A stretch of DNA of 64,000 nt from contig CAJUQP010000015.1 in NCBI GenBank assembly GCA_910588245.1, forward strand, positions 6,011 through 70,010, given 5' to 3'. Below the pieces are notes generated by a model. It saw only the letters and a program-made list of their open reading frames with translations. It was not told the DNA's origin and did no database searches. This document shows positions 53,621 to 62,329 of this stretch, in pieces (the first letter of the stretch is position 1; every line of letters begins with the position of its first letter). Source of the DNA: an uncultured Muribaculaceae bacterium. Its GTDB lineage: Bacteria > Bacteroidota > Bacteroidia > Bacteroidales > Muribaculaceae. Position numbers and translations under genes: made by a program.

Positions 53621-54087
53621 TTCTCTATCTCTATGTGTGTTCCCAGAAGTTCGTTGATAGTGGCCACGAGATCTTCGGCAGTCCCTTCATAGCTCAGGGT
53701 CAGACGGTATTCCTCTTCAGGCAGCGATGTCAGGCGCACGTCGTAGACTTTTTCTATCTCCTTCACGACTTCCGCAAGAGGGGTGTCGTTGAAAGTCATC
53801 CGTTTTATTTCCTTCGCGGTCGAGACAGGTTGAGTCATGGGAATAGTGGTCTCCACGGCGGGTGTGGCAGCGGGTGCTTCCTGCCGTATATAGATATATG
53901 TGCCTATTCCGGCGCATGCTATCAGGACTGACGCCACGCAGGCCGCAGCGACAGTGCGCCGTCTGAACAGCGGGGTGCGGACATTGATATGAAGCAGCTT
54001 GGCGAGTGGAAGCGGACGGAATGCTCCCGGGCGGTAATGCCCGGTAACGAAATCAAGAGAGTCATCGTATTTCTCTTTTTCTGTCAT
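53617..54087 (-). CDS. Minimal FecR-like anti-sigma factor (DUF4974 domain only)
   Basis: A 156-residue protein with a short cytoplasmic N-terminus (about 1-40), a single transmembrane helix (VAAACVASVLIACAGIGTYIYI) and a periplasmic DUF4974 domain (about 95-156, MTFNDTPLAEVVKEIEKVYDVR). Ordinary FecR-type anti-sigma factors have about 300 residues, with a FecR domain between helix and DUF4974; that middle domain is absent here. It overlaps the receptor start by 4 bp and follows the sigma gene by about 100 bp, so it likely relays the STN signal to that sigma factor. Confidence 0.82.
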   Translation of the reverse strand: MTEKEKYDDSLDFVTGHYRPGAFRPLPLAKLLHINVRTPLFRRRTVAAACVASVLIACAGIGTYIYIRQEAPAATPAVETTIPMTQPVSTAKEIKRMTFNDTPLAEVVKEIEKVYDVRLTSLPEEEYRLTLSYEGTAEDLVATINELLGTHIEIEK

Positions 54088-54186
54088 AGTTCTATTCTGT
54101 TTTATCCCTATGATGCAGATCCGTATTAAAACCCCTACAGAGAAATAATTTTTTTTGGATTTTTTTTAGAAAGTCGGTATAATGGT

Positions 54187-54690
54187 CTAAAGGAAAGGTA
54201 GGAAGAATACATTTCCGGCGCGTCCGTGAAGGTCGTCGCGGAGCTTACGGAAAGCTTTTGTCATCTGGTTTTCGACGGTTTTCACCGATATGCCGAGTTC
54301 ATCGGCGATGGCGGCGTTCGACAGTCCGTCGCGCTTGCTAAGGAGGAATATGTCGCGGCATCGTTGAGGGAGGCTGTTGATGGCTTTCCACAGCGCAGCA
54401 TCGCGTTCGGAGGTATCGATATCTTCCTGAGGTACATCTTCTTGGGCGTGGAGGGGTAAGGTCTCTATGATATGGCGCTGCCGCTGAAGGGCTGTGTTAT
54501 GAACTGTGCGGTAGATAAAGGCCTTGAAGTTTTCCACCTCGTTGCCTTTGCTGATATATGCCCAAGTCGCGACGAAAGAATTCTGCACGATATCTTCGGC
54601 TTCGGCCACGTCGCCGGTCATGCGTAGCGCATACATACCTAAGGGCATGTAAAGCCGCTGATACTCTTTTTCAAACTCGGAGATTGTCAT
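54187..54690 (-). CDS. ECF RNA polymerase sigma factor (sigma-70 family)
   Basis: A 167-residue extracytoplasmic-function sigma factor. Region 2 is at residues about 10-75 (YMPLGMYALRMTGDVAEAEDIVQNSFVATW) and region 4 at about 100-160 (LPQRCRDIFLLSKRDGLSNAAIADELGISVKTVENQMTKAF). It heads the sigma/anti-sigma/TonB receptor/DUF4249 operon in the FecI-like arrangement common in Bacteroidales, and presumably activates that operon when the receptor binds its ligand. Promoter box at 54710-54717. Confidence 0.93.
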   Translation of the reverse strand: MTISEFEKEYQRLYMPLGMYALRMTGDVAEAEDIVQNSFVATWAYISKGNEVENFKAFIYRTVHNTALQRQRHIIETLPLHAQEDVPQEDIDTSERDAALWKAINSLPQRCRDIFLLSKRDGLSNAAIADELGISVKTVENQMTKAFRKLRDDLHGRAGNVFFLPFL

Positions 54691-54709
54691 GTCGCGTCAG
54701 TTTAGACGG

Positions 54710-54717
54710 CAAAATTA
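54710..54717 (-). promoter_or_regulatory. -7 box for the ECF sigma operon
   Basis: Minus strand TAATTTTG followed by CCG matches TAnnTTTG, 20 bp upstream of the sigma factor ATG. Confidence 0.65.
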
Positions 54718-54854
54718 GCTAAAAAACGCGAGATTCTCATTCCTTTCCTGTCTTGGGTAGGCATTTTGAGCCATAAGCACAGTGCTGCTGTCTGAAAAAC
54801 TTCCGGTATAAAGTAGCTCCTGTTACTGATGTCTTAAACTGATGTAGTTCAATC

Positions 54855-56477
54855 TCAGAACGGGACGGGGGATTCGAAACTGTAATGTTTGCCGTCTATG
54901 GGGAAAGTGAATTCCAGCTTATGGGCATGGAGATGTAGACGTTCTTGAAGATGCCCGGCGTTCCTGCCATAGAGACGGTCGCCGACGATAGGCATCCCGA
55001 GACCGGTTTCCGATGCCGCGTGCACCCGCAGCTGATGTGTGCGCCCGGTGTGCGGACAGAACATTATGCGGCTTCGTCCCTCCGCGACGCTCAGGAATTC
55101 GTAGTCTGTCACCGCTTCTTTGCCCCCTATGCTGTCCACACGCTGGCGTGGACGGTCAAGCCAGTCGGGAGAGAGGGGCAGGTCAATGCGTCCTTTCCCG
55201 GGAATGCCGTAAGAATCATAGTCGCCTTCAAGATCCGCCACATAAGTCTTTTCCACTCCACGCGTGGCGAAAAGAGACTGCACGACTTTATAGGGTAGAG
55301 GCCCGAATGTGGCTATCAGCAACCCGGATGTGTCCTGGTCAAGACGATGGGCCATTTTCACAAGTCGGTCCGGACCGTATTTAGTCTCGAGCCATCGCTG
55401 CACGGAGGGCGCCGCGCCTTTGCCGGGCACGGAAAGCATCCCGGCGGGTTTGTCGACTATGCAGAACCATTGGTTCTCATATATGACTTCAGGATCGCGG
55501 CCGACATCCGTAATACTGTCGCTATCAAGAGGCGGCTCAACTGGCAGACCCTGGAGCATCCAGCCGAGTATGGGAAGACATTTGCCACGGCAAGCCGGAT
55601 AATGGTGGCCATGTATCCGTACTTCGCCATCTTTTGATTTCCCGTACCAATATTCAGCCATGGATTCCGGATGCCAGCCTTTCAGATAGGCCGCCTGCAA
55701 TAGTTTCGGAGCGCAGCATTCTCCGGCGCCGGAAGGGGGCACTTTCACAGGAGTGTCGGCGAAAATCTCGCTCAGGCTCCTGCTTTCGCCGCGGGCGTTG
55801 AGCAGGGAGAAATTGGAGAAGAGCCATTCCTGCAGTGCTTCGGAGTCCGAACGACGTTTCTCTTTCATGGCATCGAGATGCGCTTTGGCTTTGCCGAGAT
55901 TTTCGGCAAATGGCGAGATATCGGCAGCGATCCTCTTTTTGAGCCGATGAAGTTCAGCCTTTTCAAATTGACTCCGCCGTATCATCGCAGCCAGTTCTTC
56001 CTCATCTGCCAAGCCGGATTCCCTTCGGGCGTCGCGGGCTGCTTTCGACAGACGGCACGTCTCTTTATATTCCGACAGACCGGCTTCAAGCTTTTCCCTG
56101 GCCCGTTCATATTCTTTCCTGATATCGGCGAGCACGCCTTCCTCGAAGGTGGATATCTCGCTGTTCTGACGGGATATGTCGCTTTCTTTTGTCTTGAAAT
56201 AACCGTCTGGCCGGAGATAATCGAACACCGGCGCGACAAACCCATTATGGTGGAACCCTCCGTGGCCGAGTTGCCCGGAGAACGCAAAGAGTGTGTGGCT
56301 TTGTCCGCAGGGATCGGTGGCGATAAGCACTCCGAGCATTTTCCCAGCCTCGAGTTCTCTGACAAAGTTTATGTCGTCGGGATGATCGCTCTTTTTAAGG
56401 GATTCAATCCTGAGAATAAGTTTTTGGAAAGCCTCTTCACATGCCTTATCCGGCGTATAGTCAAAAGGGTTGTTCAT
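54855..56477 (-). CDS. RluA-family RNA pseudouridine synthase with long N-terminal extension
   Basis: A 540-residue protein, about twice the usual RluA length. The catalytic domain (about 330-540) has VDKPAGMLSVPGKG and the active-site motif HRLDQDTSGLL with catalytic Asp D380, then CPHTGRTHQLRVHAA. Residues about 1-100 hold a small alpha/beta region, residues about 105-220 are highly charged and predicted coiled-coil (EKLEAGLSEYKETCRLSKAARDARRE), and 225-320 includes a Cys/His-rich part (HGHHYPACRGKC) that may bind a metal. Extended enzymes of this kind occur in Bacteroidota; the RNA target is unknown. Confidence 0.88.
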   Translation of the reverse strand: MNNPFDYTPDKACEEAFQKLILRIESLKKSDHPDDINFVRELEAGKMLGVLIATDPCGQSHTLFAFSGQLGHGGFHHNGFVAPVFDYLRPDGYFKTKESDISRQNSEISTFEEGVLADIRKEYERAREKLEAGLSEYKETCRLSKAARDARRESGLADEEELAAMIRRSQFEKAELHRLKKRIAADISPFAENLGKAKAHLDAMKEKRRSDSEALQEWLFSNFSLLNARGESRSLSEIFADTPVKVPPSGAGECCAPKLLQAAYLKGWHPESMAEYWYGKSKDGEVRIHGHHYPACRGKCLPILGWMLQGLPVEPPLDSDSITDVGRDPEVIYENQWFCIVDKPAGMLSVPGKGAAPSVQRWLETKYGPDRLVKMAHRLDQDTSGLLIATFGPLPYKVVQSLFATRGVEKTYVADLEGDYDSYGIPGKGRIDLPLSPDWLDRPRQRVDSIGGKEAVTDYEFLSVAEGRSRIMFCPHTGRTHQLRVHAASETGLGMPIVGDRLYGRNAGHLQERLHLHAHKLEFTFPIDGKHYSFESPVPF

Positions 56478-56485
56478 AATAGCGT

Positions 56486-58801
56486 TCAGTCTCCCCCTAC
56501 CGATTTCTGAAGCTCGCGGGCGCAGTCGAGAAACTCGCCGACACTCATCTCCTTGAAGAATAGGAGACCGTGGGTGGTGCGGATTCGCGGACTGGGATTC
56601 TGATAGAAGAACGGTTTGCCGACCACGCGCTGCACCTGCGAGAGCTGGTCGACCCAGATGCGCTTGGCAAGGTCACTGAACTTGCCGTCGAGCATATAGC
56701 TCGGGAATGAGGCGTCGACCTGGCTGGCATAGCAGTTGCCGAAAGCATTGTCGAATACGCTCATGGCATTGAGCGACACCGGGACGATATGCGTGGCCTC
56801 GGAGGGGAGGAATCGGAACCAGACGTTGCGGTAGCCCCATATCTTCAGGCCGCTGAGGTCTTCCTCCTCATTCCACTCGCGTATTGCCTCGGCGATGGTC
56901 TGGAGCACTTTGTAATGCGTGTCAGGGCCGCTTCCTTCGGGATCGAAGGCGAGGCTGATGACAGTCGGGCGTATGCGGCGCAGTTGCTCGAGCACGGGAC
57001 GCACGTCGCGGTCGCGTGTAGGCTGCTGGGTGAATATGTCGCCGGTATAGAAGCCTAAACGGAGATGGTGGATGTTGTCGCTGTCTATTCCGAAGAAACC
57101 CCATACCAGTTCCTCCTCAAACTCGCGTATCATGCCTTTTAGCAGGCGTATCTCGGCCGACATCTTCTCTCCGGCGTAGCTCCCCTCTGTCTCCGCGATG
57201 ACCTCCCTTATCCTGGCTTTCAGCGCTCCGACGCTGTCGACACCCCAGATCTCGATGAAGTCGCGCACGAGACGGTGGGCGAAGCCACGCTTACGTTCCT
57301 CGGTATTGCCCGAGGCCACATGGATAAGACAATGGTATATATCTTTGTCGCGCTTCTCGGCGTAGCCTTTCTCGAAGAAGTCGGGATACGCGAGCATCTG
57401 TATGCGTCCCTCCTCTATGAAGCGGAGAGTGTCGGTCAATGCGTTGACGAGGAACGTGTTGGTGACGGCGTTGAATCCGGATGTCATCACCGCGAAATGA
57501 GACTTGTTGGTCTCGTTGCGCGACACGCGGTGGATATGCGGCAGAAATCCGAGCATGATGTCGTCGTGGTGCGGGCCTGTGTGGAAGAACATCTGGTTGC
57601 TCCACGACGATGTGCCGAGGGCTATCTTATGCTTGAAAGAGTCTGCGACCGACTGTACTGTGTTCTCGCTCAGGTCGGGTATCATGCTGCAATACTCGTC
57701 GCGCCGCAATTCGTCGACAGTGACCTTGTCGCCGTATTTGCCTACACGGTTGCAGTACTCAAGCACGGCGCGGTCGGTCTTCTCCTGCGTCCAGGGTGTT
57801 GAGGTATAATAATCGTAGACAGATTCATGGAGCATCGATGCCGCTCCCTGGGTGATATAGAAGCGTGCGTTCGGCAGGCAGGAAAGCACCGATGCCGGAT
57901 AGAGGTTGGAAGGCTTTTTCTCGAGGGCGTCGGCCACGACCCCTGCCTTGGCCTCGCCGGCGGCAAAGATAATCGCCACGCAGTCTTTGTTGTGTGTTAT
58001 CGTGTCGAGTCCTATCGTGATGACCGGTTTCGTACGTGACACCTCGATGCCTCCGAGGTCGCCGGCGGCGGCCGCCTGCGTCTCGAAGTTGGTGTGGGTG
58101 AGCCTTGTGGTGGAATGCGGGTCGCTGCCACGTGTGTTGAACGCTATGTGGCCGTCGGGGCCTATGCCTCCCAAGAAGAATCCTATTCCCCCCATGTCGC
58201 GGATGCGCTGCTCGTAGGCGGCACACCAGTCGTCGATCATGAATATCGAGCGTTGCCGCATCTCTTCCGTATGGTTTCTGGGTTCACGGTAACGAAGCCC
58301 AAGATCTACGGTGCCGTCGGGGAATACCTCGGTGAAGGGACGTCCCCCGGCGAGAGAAATCTCATCGCAGTTGATAAACTGGCCTCTTGCGGGGTCGAGT
58401 CCGAAGTCGCGGACATAATATTTCTGCACGTAGTTGTAGAAGCTGTTGTGCTGTCGCGGGTCGATGGGATAGAACTCGTCTATCTGGACAAAACGCAGGC
58501 CCCGGAGATCCGGCTTGCGGTCGATGAACAGGCCGCTCTCCTCGCGCATCAGTCGCCCTTCAGCGGTTCCCCACCTGTCAAGTGCCCGTCTCACCCATTC
58601 TATGAAATACTCCGGTGTCTTTCCCGTGGGGAGACTTATCACCCCCTCCGGATTGTCATTGACCCATTCCAGAAATCTCATTGCGGCGAGTTTCCCGAGT
58701 TGTGGGAAATTATCTACCGTGATGTATGGCACATTGGTTGGGAACCTACGCACGGTGTCGCGGTTATAGACCTTTTCTACGTTGCTGAAAATCGTTTCCA
58801 T
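56486..58801 (-). CDS. nagB: Glucosamine-6-phosphate deaminase (NagB-like) fused to a PIG-L/LmbE deacetylase domain
   Basis: A 771-residue two-domain protein. Residues about 25-345 are a NagB-type isomerase/deaminase: LPTGKTP at 57-63, the QIDEF motif at 106-110 and GIGPDGHIAFN at 212-222. Residues about 395-700 are a PIG-L-like zinc deacetylase with the metal motif PHHDD at 410-414. Together they could turn GlcNAc-6-phosphate to fructose-6-phosphate in one protein; that the second domain acts on the same sugar is inference. The ATG at 58801 is chosen because the promoter box at 58899-58906 lies inside the longer frame that opens at 58987. Confidence 0.9.
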   Translation of the reverse strand: METIFSNVEKVYNRDTVRRFPTNVPYITVDNFPQLGKLAAMRFLEWVNDNPEGVISLPTGKTPEYFIEWVRRALDRWGTAEGRLMREESGLFIDRKPDLRGLRFVQIDEFYPIDPRQHNSFYNYVQKYYVRDFGLDPARGQFINCDEISLAGGRPFTEVFPDGTVDLGLRYREPRNHTEEMRQRSIFMIDDWCAAYEQRIRDMGGIGFFLGGIGPDGHIAFNTRGSDPHSTTRLTHTNFETQAAAAGDLGGIEVSRTKPVITIGLDTITHNKDCVAIIFAAGEAKAGVVADALEKKPSNLYPASVLSCLPNARFYITQGAASMLHESVYDYYTSTPWTQEKTDRAVLEYCNRVGKYGDKVTVDELRRDEYCSMIPDLSENTVQSVADSFKHKIALGTSSWSNQMFFHTGPHHDDIMLGFLPHIHRVSRNETNKSHFAVMTSGFNAVTNTFLVNALTDTLRFIEEGRIQMLAYPDFFEKGYAEKRDKDIYHCLIHVASGNTEERKRGFAHRLVRDFIEIWGVDSVGALKARIREVIAETEGSYAGEKMSAEIRLLKGMIREFEEELVWGFFGIDSDNIHHLRLGFYTGDIFTQQPTRDRDVRPVLEQLRRIRPTVISLAFDPEGSGPDTHYKVLQTIAEAIREWNEEEDLSGLKIWGYRNVWFRFLPSEATHIVPVSLNAMSVFDNAFGNCYASQVDASFPSYMLDGKFSDLAKRIWVDQLSQVQRVVGKPFFYQNPSPRIRTTHGLLFFKEMSVGEFLDCARELQKSVGGD

Positions 58802-58898
58802 GATATGTCTGCTAATTGTGTAAGGTGAGGCGGTGCAGGTGTCTTCTCCCGATATGGGAGGGGAGACCGGATATCTCAGCCGCGTTTGATATCCGCTG

Positions 58899-58906
58899 CA
58901 AATATA
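58899..58906 (-). promoter_or_regulatory. -7 box for nagB
   Basis: Minus strand TATATTTG followed by CAG matches TAnnTTTG and predicts a leader of about 90 nt. Confidence 0.65.
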
Positions 58907-58969
58907 GCTATAACTTTTGATTTGAAAAAGTTTTATTGACCGAGTGTTGAAATCTTCACGACTTTTATC

Positions 58970-58977
58970 TATATTTG
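58970..58977 (+). promoter_or_regulatory. -7 box for the MBL-fold gene
   Basis: Plus strand TATATTTG followed by CCG matches TAnnTTTG, 39 bp before the ATG at 59017, back to back with the nagB promoter. Confidence 0.65.
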
Positions 58978-59016
58978 CCGACTTCAAATAACCGACAATA
59001 TTTTTAGGAGCTACTT

Positions 59017-59850
59017 ATGAAAATAAAAGTTCTTGTTGACAATATGCCGCATCCAGAGAAGCCGTCTCTGGTGGCGGAGCATGGTCTGAGTTTTTATGTG
59101 GAGACCAGGCATGAGAAGATCTTGCTGGATGTCGGTGCTTCGGATAAGTTTATGCGTAATGCCCATAATCTGGGAATAGAAATTGCGGATGTAGATGTCC
59201 TTGTTCTGTCGCATGCGCATAAGGATCACACGGGTGGGCTTGCGCATTTTTTGCAAAACAACAGCAAGGCGAAGGTGTATCTGTCGGCAAATATCAATGG
59301 GTCAGGATATTATTCCAACCGACGAAAGGATATGCGGGATATATCCATTGATTATGGTCTGTTGATGGACGACAAGGAAAGATTTGAACCGGTTGCCGAC
59401 AATATATGGCTGTCGCCTGCTGTCCGGATTATAGGCAAGATACCTGTGGGCCACAGTCTGCCTAAGGCCGACGGCACATTGTTCGCAGGAGATTCGCCTG
59501 ATACATTCAATCATGAAATCGCGCTACTGATAACTGAAGGAGATCAGACTGTATTGATGTCGTCGTGCACACATCTTGGTCTGCTCAACACTCTTGAGGC
59601 TTGTGCTCCGGTAGTGCCAAGGGTTTTTATCGGTGGGCTGCATCTTGTCGATTCTGACGAAGACAACTGTTTCGAGTCAGACGAAGATTATGCCTCAATG
59701 GCTGAAATGATCAATAGCCGATATCCGGGAATGCATATATATACAGGACATTGCACGGGAAGCCGCGCTAAATGTGTGCTGAAGTCCTTGCTGCCGGATC
59801 ATTTTCATGTGTTCTATACCGGGTATGAGTGGAAGTATCCATCTGATTAA
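59017..59850 (+). CDS. MBL-fold metallo-hydrolase
   Basis: A 277-residue cytoplasmic metallo-beta-lactamase-fold protein. The dinuclear metal motif is H66-x-H68-x-D70-H71 in LSHAHKDHTGG, with a further His in MSSCTHLGLLN and a late His in YTGHCTGS. The layout matches the group annotated as dihydropteroate-synthase-related or methanopterin-type hydrolases. The substrate is unknown. It is divergent from nagB and has its own promoter. Confidence 0.87.
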   Translation: MKIKVLVDNMPHPEKPSLVAEHGLSFYVETRHEKILLDVGASDKFMRNAHNLGIEIADVDVLVLSHAHKDHTGGLAHFLQNNSKAKVYLSANINGSGYYSNRRKDMRDISIDYGLLMDDKERFEPVADNIWLSPAVRIIGKIPVGHSLPKADGTLFAGDSPDTFNHEIALLITEGDQTVLMSSCTHLGLLNTLEACAPVVPRVFIGGLHLVDSDEDNCFESDEDYASMAEMINSRYPGMHIYTGHCTGSRAKCVLKSLLPDHFHVFYTGYEWKYPSD

Positions 59851-60048
59851 ATTACTTCCACCTCTAATGGCACGGATGCCGCTTTTATGGCGACATGGCT
59901 GTTCCCTTTTATGCGCGTGCTTATACTTGCCAATAATACTTTTTTAGATCAAGGCATATTTATGATTTGAGGTTGCTTTTTATACAGATTCTTAAATTTT
60001 GCCGAACTCTATGCGGATGTATATGTTGTTACTATAAAACAAACATAT

Positions 60049-61059
60049 ATGTTCCACGATATACTATTCTTTCTTCTGGGTCTTGCATTGGTCGTGATCG
60101 GCGGCAACTATCTTACCGACGGAGCGACTGTCATTGCCCGGAAGATGCACGTGTCGGGTCTCGTGATCGGCCTGACGGTTGTGGCTTTCGGTTCTTCGGC
60201 ACCCGATCTTGTGGTATGTATGATGTCGACCCTGCAGAATCATTCGCAGTTGGCTTTGGGCGATGTGGTCGGGGCTAATATTTTCGATCTTCTTTTGGTG
60301 GTGGGCGTTGTGGCTGTCATAAGGCCAATCACGATAACAGCCGACATGCAATGGAAAGGCCTTCCCATGGTGGTGCTCTCTTCGCTTGCACTTTTCTTAT
60401 GTGGCGACGACAAACTCTTCGATGGCGCGACAGCAGATATCATTGACCGCACGGACGGACTGATGTTCCTTCTATTTTTCATAATCTTCATGGTCTACAC
60501 CTTCGGCATGAGCCGCCAGGAGCAGGTGCCCCCGCCAGATTCAGCAGGGCAGCCGGGGTCGGCCGGAAAGACAGATTATACACCGGTAGGACGGCGTCAG
60601 CTCATCATCGCCATAATAAGCGTAGTGGCGAGCCTCGCAGCCCTTTTCTTTGGCGGAGACTGGCTTGTAGACGGGGCATCCGGGATCGCCCGTCGTGCGG
60701 GATTATCTGAAGGCCTGATAGGTCTCACTATTGTAGGATTCGGAGGGTCGGTGCCGGATTTGGTGACATCTGTGGCGGCAGCCATAAAGCGGCAGCCCGG
60801 GCTTGCCTTGGGCAACGTGGTGGGTGCCTGCGTGTTTAATGTTTTCTTCATCCTCGGACTCTGTGCCACAGTCAGACCTCTCGATACCGGCACCATATCC
60901 CTCTTCGATTTCTCCGCTCTTGTTGTCGGTGCTGTCGCTGTGTGGGTATTCGGTGCAATGACCGGACCGAAGGTGATCAGCCGCAAGGAAGGTATCATCC
61001 TGATAATCCTTTACACCGTCTATGCCTCGAAACTGATTCTTGATCTCCGTAGCCATTGA
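60049..61059 (+). CDS. Calcium/sodium antiporter (CaCA family, YrbG-like)
   Basis: A 336-residue inner-membrane cation exchanger. The two inverted alpha-repeats that form the ion pathway are clear: VAFGSSAPDLVVCMMSTLQN with DVVGANIFDLLLVVG in the first half and GFGGSVPDLVTSVAAAIKR with NVVGACVFNVFFILG in the second, joined by a hydrophilic loop (about 160-180). About ten membrane helices are expected. It probably extrudes Ca2+ in exchange for Na+ or H+. It is monocistronic. Confidence 0.93.
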   Translation: MFHDILFFLLGLALVVIGGNYLTDGATVIARKMHVSGLVIGLTVVAFGSSAPDLVVCMMSTLQNHSQLALGDVVGANIFDLLLVVGVVAVIRPITITADMQWKGLPMVVLSSLALFLCGDDKLFDGATADIIDRTDGLMFLLFFIIFMVYTFGMSRQEQVPPPDSAGQPGSAGKTDYTPVGRRQLIIAIISVVASLAALFFGGDWLVDGASGIARRAGLSEGLIGLTIVGFGGSVPDLVTSVAAAIKRQPGLALGNVVGACVFNVFFILGLCATVRPLDTGTISLFDFSALVVGAVAVWVFGAMTGPKVISRKEGIILIILYTVYASKLILDLRSH

Positions 61060-61088
61060 TCTGTTATGCATCCCTTTGTCGCACTTGG

Positions 61089-61132
61089 CGAAAAGAAGCA
61101 TAGTGAATATCAATTGCTTTTCGACACTATGC
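61089..61132. other. Interleaved inverted repeats after the antiporter gene
   Basis: CGAAAAG (61089-61095) can pair with CTTTTCG (61117-61123), and GCATAGTG (61098-61105) with CACTATGC (61125-61132). The stems interleave and exclude each other, as in an attenuator-like switch or alternative 3'-end structures. Confidence 0.45.
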
Positions 61133-61142
61133 CCTTGCCATA

Positions 61143-61313
61143 TCAGGAGATCGGCTTTCGCCATTTCAACACCTTATAGCGCGGCAGGCACGACAGATCA
61201 CGGGCATTGATCCCGAACATATTTTCATAGCACCTGATCTCCCTGCAATCACAATCTATAAGGTAAAAATAGTCCAAGTCAGTTAACGGCAGGTCCCCGG
61301 CCCGCTCGAAGTA
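61143..61313 (-). pseudogene. Possible gene remnant, unidentified
   Basis: A 56-codon stretch on the minus strand, without start codon and entered through a TGA (61314-61316), encodes a protein-like sequence (LDYFYLIDCDCREIRCYENM, CLPRYKVLKWRKPIS) with normal composition. The family was not recognised. It could be the 3' end of a degenerate gene or chance. Confidence 0.3.
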
Positions 61314-61316
61314 TCA

Positions 61317-61766
61317 GTTTTATGTTTGTATTCCGTCTACATTTGCACATATAAGAGTATGGAATGAAATTTATACAAACTAATTCAAATCAATCTCTCC
61401 CAAAATCGATTTCAGCACTTTTACACAAACAAATTTTATTATCTGAGGCGATAAAACGCCATCATTATATATATATAAATATCAGCCGCATAAACAAATT
61501 TCAATTGTCTATATGGCTGATTATTAGGATATTGATTTGTAAATCGATGCTTAATAATCGTCCTCGTTGAAAAGACGCCACATTACATCATATCAATAAG
61601 TTACAGCAAGCGTGATGAAATGCGGACAAACAAACTGCGACATCTGAGGACACAAAACAACACGGGGTATAAAATTAAGCGGGACAAACAAACGGGCAAA
61701 CATTTGATAAATGTATTATTTATACACGTTTAATTTTGCAGATTTGTACTTGTTTATTAACTTTGC
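61317..61766. other. AT-rich gene-poor region
   Basis: About 450 bp, strongly AT-rich, with no convincing gene; a frame at 61364-61570 looks like noise. TCGTCCTCGTTGAA occurs at 61558 and again near 62173, bracketing the ATPase remnant. Promoter-like TAATTTTG and TAACTTTG boxes lie near 61731 and 61758, just ahead of that remnant. Confidence 0.5.
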
Positions 61767-61804
61767 GTTGTCAAATTGTGTGACAAGGCACATAATTTGA
61801 CAAC
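61767..61804 (+). promoter_or_regulatory. Inverted repeat ahead of the ATPase remnant
   Basis: GTTGTCAAATT (61767-61777) and AATTTGACAAC (61794-61804) form a perfect 11-bp inverted repeat extended by TGTG/CACA inside. It ends 3 bp before the ATG of the remnant and just after a TAACTTTG box, so it could be an operator or a leader hairpin. Confidence 0.6.
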
Positions 61805-61807
61805 GGC

Positions 61808-61912
61808 ATGATAATAGAAAGACCTCTTTACCTTAAGCAGCTAATTGCTTTGCGCCATAATGGCATGATAAAAATAGTCACAGGAATCCGTCGCTGTGGC
61901 AAATCCATGTAA
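61808..61912 (+). pseudogene. N-terminal fragment of an AAA-type ATPase (DUF4143-associated family)
   Basis: Thirty-four codons: MIIERPLYLKQLIALRHNG, then IKIVTGIRRCGKSM and a stop. This is the N-terminus of the common AAA/DUF4143 ATP-binding protein, broken exactly within the Walker A motif (G-x4-GKS). The remaining 350 or so residues are absent; 62 kb onward shows no continuation. The upstream control region looks intact. Confidence 0.82.
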
Positions 61913-62329
61913 CGCCATAGAATGCCCCTCGTGACTATTTAAGGTACGACCTTGCGGCTACCTATTCAATCCTTTAGGTCGGGATATTGTGATAATTCAT
62001 CGAAAAATAAATAAGTTAACAAATTTCTGCGAAGCTAAATGTCTGAAAATAGACAAGTTTATTTTGCGAAGAAATGATACAAAAAGCGATTGACAAGTTT
62101 ATTTTTGTTGCTTGCCAACCGCTTGTATAGTAGTTTCTTGTACCTTAAGATCGATTTGATTTTATATCAATACTCGTCCTCGTTGAAGAATGTATTAAAT
62201 GATTGTTATCAGAATATTAAAAATAAATTTCATGAATAGACAAGTGTTTTATACAATAAAAGGCGATAAAAAGAGGCATCAATTCGCATTTTTTTAACTT
62301 CTGTACGTTCGTTTCGGTATTGTACGGTG
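61913..62329. other. AT-rich intergenic region with GACAAGTTTATTTT repeats
   Basis: About 415 bp without a gene. GACAAGTTTATTTT occurs twice (near 62056 and 62091) with a weaker third copy near 62235. No continuation of the ATPase reading frame was found. Confidence 0.5.

Noticed and set aside
61089..61132. H-type pseudoknot
   Set aside because: The loop lengths (2, 11 and 1 nt) cannot span the stems in a normal coaxial pseudoknot; alternative hairpins are more likely.
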